Positions 34,085 to 38,007 of a DNA stretch of 38,007 bases are shown here, one piece after another. Numbering within the stretch: position 1 is the first letter of the stretch; every line of letters starts with the position of its first letter. Both the position numbers and the translations under genes were made by a program. Source of the DNA: JBGZFC01 sp964631255. Its GTDB lineage: Bacteria > Bacteroidota > Bacteroidia > Bacteroidales > Dysgonomonadaceae. The stretch covers positions 1-38,007 of the forward strand of contig CAZVWS010000017.1 in assembly GCA_964631255.1 (NCBI GenBank). Direction: 5' to 3'. The notes beneath the pieces were generated by a model, which saw only the letters and a program-made list of their open reading frames with translations, was not told the DNA's origin and ran no database searches.

Positions 34085-35446
34085 ATGAAAAAATTATTAT
34101 TATCAGGATTATTTTTAGTGGCTTTAATTTTTTGTGTGAACGCGCAAAAAGCCGGTTATGACCCGATAAATGCACCATTCGGACACGGAGAAGATAGCGT
34201 TAGATGTCGGGAAAATTTAAGTTTGATGCAAACTTCTGCCAATGCAGGAGATTATAAAAATGCTTTGCCTCATTGGTTGTCTGTTTACGAAAGCTGTCCC
34301 GCAGCAAGTAAAAATACATTTATTTATGGCCCACGCATTTTTAAAGCTATGCACGAAACCGAAACCGATGCTGCAAAAAGAAAAGAAATGGTGGATAAAG
34401 TAATGGAAATTTACGACAACCGCATGAAATATTTCACCGATGATGCAAGAGGTACAATTCTTACTTACAAAGCGTATGACTACATGGCAATGATGGGCGA
34501 CCAAGCAGATCCCGACATCATGTACAAATGGCTCGGCGAAGCAATCAACGAGATGACTTGCAACATGGTTCAACAAGATGCTTATTCTTATTTCATGGCA
34601 TACTCATTGACCGAATACATCAAAGACAATACGCGCAAAGATATTTACATCAAAGACTATTTCACCATTACCGGATACGTAGATCAAGCAATTGCTAACG
34701 CCAGAGCGGCAAACGACAATGCAAGCGTAGAATATTTGGAATTGGTAAAAGAAGGTATTGTGCAAGGATTTGTTAGTAGTGGAGCCGGCGATTGCAAAAC
34801 GCTAAACGAATATTATGCCGATAAAGTAGAGCCAAACAAAACCGATAAAGATTATCTGAATGAAGTACTTGCAGCCTTATCATCGGTAGGATGTAGCGAT
34901 TCTGACCTTTACTTCACAGCCGCAGAATATTTGTATAGATTAGAGCCAACTGCAAGCGCAGCCATCGGTTTGGCAAGCAGAAGCTTGAGAGACAAAGACT
35001 ATGATACCGCAATCAAATATTACTCAGAAGCAGCAAAAATTGAAACCAACAAAAGTAAATCTTCTGACTATATGATGCAATTGGCAGGAATTTTCTCTAA
35101 CCAACGCAACTATGCCAGAGCAAGACAAGCTGCATACGACGCTTTGTCATACAACCCCAACAATGGCGAAGCATATATCTTGATTGCACAACTTTACGCT
35201 GCATCTGCCGGAAATATCTTCTCTGAACCTGCAAAAGCCGGTTTGGTTTACGGAGCTGCTGTGGACAAATTGCAAAAAGCAAAAAGTGTTGACCCCAGCG
35301 TATCGGCAAAAGCAAACAGCCTTATTGGCAGATACTCTGCCGGATATATGGATGCTGAAACAGCTTTTATGATGGGTATCAAAGCAGGAGAATCTGTATT
35401 TATCCCCGGATGGATTGGCGAATCAACAACCGTAAGATTGAAATAA
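34085..35446 (+). CDS. Exported tetratricopeptide-repeat protein
   Basis: A 453-residue protein with signal peptide MKKLLLSGLFLVALIFCVNAQ. TPR-like helices are clearest around residues 290-400, for example LASRSLRDKDYDTAIKYYSEA and QRNYARARQAAYDALSYNPNNGEAYILIAQLYA. Two further helical repeat segments precede them. It probably acts as a periplasmic scaffold for envelope assembly, judged from its neighbours. The next gene, an LptC-like protein, begins 7 bases after the stop. Confidence 0.85.
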   Translation: MKKLLLSGLFLVALIFCVNAQKAGYDPINAPFGHGEDSVRCRENLSLMQTSANAGDYKNALPHWLSVYESCPAASKNTFIYGPRIFKAMHETETDAAKRKEMVDKVMEIYDNRMKYFTDDARGTILTYKAYDYMAMMGDQADPDIMYKWLGEAINEMTCNMVQQDAYSYFMAYSLTEYIKDNTRKDIYIKDYFTITGYVDQAIANARAANDNASVEYLELVKEGIVQGFVSSGAGDCKTLNEYYADKVEPNKTDKDYLNEVLAALSSVGCSDSDLYFTAAEYLYRLEPTASAAIGLASRSLRDKDYDTAIKYYSEAAKIETNKSKSSDYMMQLAGIFSNQRNYARARQAAYDALSYNPNNGEAYILIAQLYAASAGNIFSEPAKAGLVYGAAVDKLQKAKSVDPSVSAKANSLIGRYSAGYMDAETAFMMGIKAGESVFIPGWIGESTTVRLK

Positions 35447-35453
35447 CTAAATT

Positions 35454-36113
35454 TTGTTGGTGTTCCAATCTAAAATAAAAATAAACGTAATTGCAAACAT
35501 AACAACTGCTCTTGCAGCAGTTGTTGTGTTTGTTTTTTCTGTAGCCTGCCATAAAACCGACAACGAGGTGGTAAGCGTAAAATTTGACCCCGAAACCATG
35601 CCCTCCATGGTTACGGAAAATGCCATCACCTTTATTTCCGATTCGGGAACTACACGTTACAAATTAGCCACTAAAGTGTGGCAAGTGTTTGACAAAGCAG
35701 CAGAACCGCATTGGCTTTTTCCTCAAGGAATATACCTGGAGAGATTTAACCCCGATTTCTCCATTGAAGCCATCGTAGAGGCAGATACCGCTTGGAACTA
35801 TACCTCGCTCAAGGTGTGGAGACTAAAAGGAAATGTATTCGTTCGCAACATGCAAGGCGATAATTTCAAAAGCGACGAGCTTTATTGGGATCAAATAGAA
35901 CAGAAAGTATATTCGGAAAAATATATCGAAATAAAAAGCGGACTAACCGAGTTGAAAGGTTACGGTTTTGAATCGAACCAAGAAATGACCGACTACAAAA
36001 TTTTTCAACCACACGACGGAAAAATACCTTTCGAAGACGAACAGGCCGACTCGTCCGATGCAATCTTAACCGATTTAGATGAGGAAACCGAGCAAGAAAT
36101 AGAAACAAAATGA
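35454..36113 (+). CDS. lptC: LptC-like lipopolysaccharide export protein
   Basis: About 219 residues. One N-terminal membrane segment (about 10-30, TTALAAVVVFVFSVAC) precedes a periplasmic beta-jellyroll; the block NFKSDELYWDQIEQKVYSEKYIEIKSG is the LptC hallmark. LptC bridges the LptB2FG extractor and LptA. There is no ATG near the expected start: the only choices are TTG 35454, TTG 35457 and GTG 35460, since an in-frame TAA lies at 35448-35450. The gene overlaps the next gene by 4 bases (ATGA at 36110-36113), so translation is coupled. Confidence 0.85.
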   Translation: MLVFQSKIKINVIANITTALAAVVVFVFSVACHKTDNEVVSVKFDPETMPSMVTENAITFISDSGTTRYKLATKVWQVFDKAAEPHWLFPQGIYLERFNPDFSIEAIVEADTAWNYTSLKVWRLKGNVFVRNMQGDNFKSDELYWDQIEQKVYSEKYIEIKSGLTELKGYGFESNQEMTDYKIFQPHDGKIPFEDEQADSSDAILTDLDEETEQEIETK

Positions 36114-37402
36114 TTCATTCCGATTTATTTATTTGGTGGCTGCTGCTACTTGTTTTGTCCGCGTTTTTTTCGGGAATGGAGGTCTCTTTTATCTCTTCCG
36201 ATAAGATGCGAATCGCTCTTTTGCAAAAAGACAAAGGCCCTTTGCCCTATATGATAAATAACTTATACAGCCACCCGAAACAGTTTTTGTCAACACTTTC
36301 GGTCGGAAATCTAATCGTGTTGGTGCTTTTCGTCTATCTATCCATCGTTATCGCCAATCCATATATTAGCCAAGCATCTACCGGCGCATTTCTGAAAGAC
36401 AACGCCATACTCTTGTTATTCATATCCTTCTTTATCCTACTAACGGGCGAACTATTGCCCAGAGCCATTTTTGCCAAGAAACCAAATTTCTGGGTACGCG
36501 TTTTCATCTTGCCCACCTATTTTTTCTACATCCTATTGTATCCGCTTACCAAAATTTTGGTGATAATATCACAATCACTTCTCAGTATTTTCGGCATAAA
36601 ATCTGAAAAATCGGAACAAGACTTTTTAGGTAGGGTAGATTTGGACTCTTACGTGAAAAAAGGTATCGAAGAGATGCCCGACGAAATGGAAATTGACTCC
36701 GAAGTAAAAATATTTAGAAACGCGCTCGATTTCTCCTCCATGCGACTACGCGACTGCATGGTGCCACGGGCAGATATTGTAGCCGTGAGCGAAGATACCA
36801 GCCTGGAAAAGCTGAAAGAACTGTTCATCGAAACCGGGATATCGCGCATTTTGGTATATAAAGATGATATCGACGACATTATCGGGTACATACATATTTG
36901 GGAAATATTTACCTGCCCTGCCGATTGGACAAAAAATGTGGCAAACATATCCTTCGTGCCCGAAAGCATGCAAGCCAGCAAACTGATGAACGACCTCATG
37001 CAGCAACGTAAAAGCATAGCAGTAGTTATCGACGAGTTTGGGGGAACTTCCGGCATTATCACCATGGAAGATTTGGTAGAAGAAATTTTTGGAGATATTG
37101 AAGATGAGTACGACAGTAAAACCCGATTTGTGAAGCAAGAGAGCGACAACGAATTTGTTATTTCGGGACGTGTAGAAATAGATGCCTTTAACGAAGACTA
37201 CAACCAGAATCTTCCCGAATCGGAAGAATACTCAACCATTGCCGGACTTTTGCTGCATTACACACAGCGTTTCCCAAAAACATACGAAACCATCATTATC
37301 GGCAAGTTTATTTTTAAAATATTGAAAGTTACCGCGCGAAAAATTGAGGTCATTCGGCTCACGGTGGGCGAGGAAGAGAACGGAATATCTAACAGACAAT
37401 AA
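36110..37402 (+). CDS. CNNM/CBS-domain membrane protein (GldE/CorC-like hemolysin family)
   Basis: A 430-residue protein. The N-terminal CNNM transmembrane domain has about four membrane segments (LLVLSAFFSGMEVSFISS, LIVLVLFVYLSIVIA, ILLLFISFFILLTGELLPRAIF, ILPTYFFYILLYPLTKILVI). A CBS pair follows (RDCMVPRADIVAVSEDTSLEKL and IAVVIDEFGGTSGIITMEDLVEEIFGDI), then a CorC/HlyC C-terminal domain. In Bacteroidota such proteins are annotated as gliding-motility GldE or hemolysin; ion transport is likely for the family. It is coupled to LptC by a 4-base overlap and ends the cluster in this window. Confidence 0.92.
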   Translation: MIHSDLFIWWLLLLVLSAFFSGMEVSFISSDKMRIALLQKDKGPLPYMINNLYSHPKQFLSTLSVGNLIVLVLFVYLSIVIANPYISQASTGAFLKDNAILLLFISFFILLTGELLPRAIFAKKPNFWVRVFILPTYFFYILLYPLTKILVIISQSLLSIFGIKSEKSEQDFLGRVDLDSYVKKGIEEMPDEMEIDSEVKIFRNALDFSSMRLRDCMVPRADIVAVSEDTSLEKLKELFIETGISRILVYKDDIDDIIGYIHIWEIFTCPADWTKNVANISFVPESMQASKLMNDLMQQRKSIAVVIDEFGGTSGIITMEDLVEEIFGDIEDEYDSKTRFVKQESDNEFVISGRVEIDAFNEDYNQNLPESEEYSTIAGLLLHYTQRFPKTYETIIIGKFIFKILKVTARKIEVIRLTVGEEENGISNRQ

Positions 37403-37448
37403 CACGTCGATAGAGAAGACGAAAAGGCAGACTCAACCAACAAATGCA

Positions 37449-37475
37449 ATTTTATTATTTACAGAATAATAAAAT
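37449..37475 (+). terminator. AT-rich perfect hairpin after the CNNM/CBS gene
   Basis: ATTTTATTATT and AATAATAAAAT form a perfect 11-bp stem with a TACAG loop, 46 bases after the stop codon. There is no GC clamp, so its strength as a terminator is doubtful. Confidence 0.5.
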
Positions 37476-37571
37476 AGATATATTGCCTTATCAATTTGCT
37501 CCTACTCTTTACGCTGCCTTTTTTCTAAAGAACAATAGCGACTGCTGCCCAAATCCGAGAACACGAGCCGC

Positions 37572-37710
37572 GTTACTTCAGAAACGCCCCCCATTTCTAC
37601 GGAAATAGCATCCGTTTCTTTAGAAACGCCCCCATTTCTTTGGAAACGTTCCCCATTTCCATGGAAATCACACTCGTTTCCATGGAAATCATATCCATTT
37701 CTGTGGAAAT
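37572..37710. repeat. Seven-unit 21-bp-period array of 14-bp palindromes
   Basis: Seven imperfect palindromes of consensus RTTTCYNNRGAAAY start at 37572, 37593, 37614, 37634, 37655, 37676 and 37697. The step is 21 bp except once (20 bp). Unit 37655-37668 (ATTTCCATGGAAAT) is a perfect 14-bp palindrome. The 7-bp spacers are unrelated except that most end in CC. The layout is like operator arrays or iterons: two helical turns apart, all on one face of the DNA. Confidence 0.85.
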
Positions 37711-38007
37711 CGTTAAGGTGTCTGAATATATTCGGTCGTTTCTGGCCGATATGTTAATAAGTCTGAATGTTTGAGGCGCGAGCCATGTAATTAGATACAT
37801 ATACCCTGTGTTTGGATTGCGAACTGTAGGCAATACGAGCAAATTTCAATCAAAATACAAACCAAAATAGTCCGATAAAACACCTGTTTTCAATGATTTT
37901 CAAATGTCAATAAGCAAAATCTTCCCATCCGGGAGATGTGCTTCAAGATAATAAACAACGTTGTTTTAATAGAAAAAACGTTAAGTTATTTTTGATTTTT
38001 ACCATGT

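Larger units (their letters stand above)
37403..38007. other. Right-end intergenic region
   Basis: No convincing gene. It holds the AT-rich hairpin and the palindrome array. A -7-like box TATTTTTG lies at 37987-37994, with a candidate ATG at 38004, only ten bases after it, at the window edge. An 81-codon minus-strand frame (37597-37842) crosses the array but has no family resemblance and reads through the repeats in only part of the array. Confidence 0.6.

Noticed and set aside
37572..37710. CRISPR array
   Set aside because: Units are 14 bp with 7-bp spacers, far too short for CRISPR, and no cas genes are present.
37597..37842. 81-codon minus-strand frame with heptapeptide-like repeats (ISMEM type) over the palindrome array
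   Set aside because: The repeat is a by-product of the 21-bp DNA period; the 20-bp step breaks the frame and only four units read in phase. No start context or family resemblance.
1..38007. tRNA, rRNA or insertion-sequence genes
   Set aside because: I looked for tRNA-like cloverleaf arms and transposase motifs but found none that stand up; a covariance search is needed to exclude small RNAs.

Overview
The window looks like a chromosomal segment of an anaerobic Bacteroidota, most likely order Bacteroidales. Four things support this: Bacteroidetes-type -7 boxes (TAnnTTTG) ahead of several genes; a gingipain-like C25 protease with a C-terminal type IX secretion sorting domain; a conserved envelope cluster (outer-membrane protein, TPR protein, LptC, CNNM/CBS protein); and the [FeFe]-hydrogenase maturases HydE, HydF and HydG, which point to fermentative, hydrogen-metabolising life. 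I cannot fix the genus from sequence alone.

Layout. 1-8.2 kb (+): tail of a YtrA-type GntR regulator, then an efflux locus of ABC ATPase, two MacB/FtsX-type permeases, a membrane-fusion protein and a TolC-like outer-membrane channel, followed by a head-GIN (DUF2807-type) protein. A small four-helix-bundle (23S IVP-type) gene sits between the ATPase and the first permease, flanked by nearly identical 98-bp direct repeats. Most junctions in this locus carry arrays of a degenerate 7-bp repeat, sense after the stop codon and inverted before the next start. 8.2-10.8 kb (-): dnaX and an M15 peptidase lipoprotein. 10.8-12.8 kb (+): two thioredoxin-fold envelope proteins, the second without CxxC, then a strong terminator. 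12.9-18.2 kb (+): the C25 protease with a long leader, then an ECF sigma factor. 18.2-20.1 kb: small membrane protein, FMN reductase, and a secreted protein made of 22-residue repeats. 19.97-22.6 kb: a two-gene type II restriction-modification cassette with a folded non-coding element at its downstream edge. 22.8-28.0 kb (-): hydG, a secreted EreA/ChaN-like protein, hydF, hydE. 28.0-32.4 kb (+): dapA, M13 peptidase, riboflavin synthase, nitroreductase. 32.6-37.4 kb (+): the OMP-TPR-LptC-CNNM module. 37.4-38.0 kb: non-coding, with a seven-unit 21-bp-period array of 14-bp palindromes.

How the parts work together. The efflux genes together encode all pieces of a tripartite MacAB-TolC-like pump under a probable GntR switch. 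HydE, HydF and HydG build the H-cluster of an [FeFe] hydrogenase whose structural gene is outside the window. The C25 protease depends on a type IX secretion system encoded elsewhere. The most unusual signals are the heptanucleotide/four-helix-bundle repeat architecture in the efflux locus and the palindrome array at the right end.
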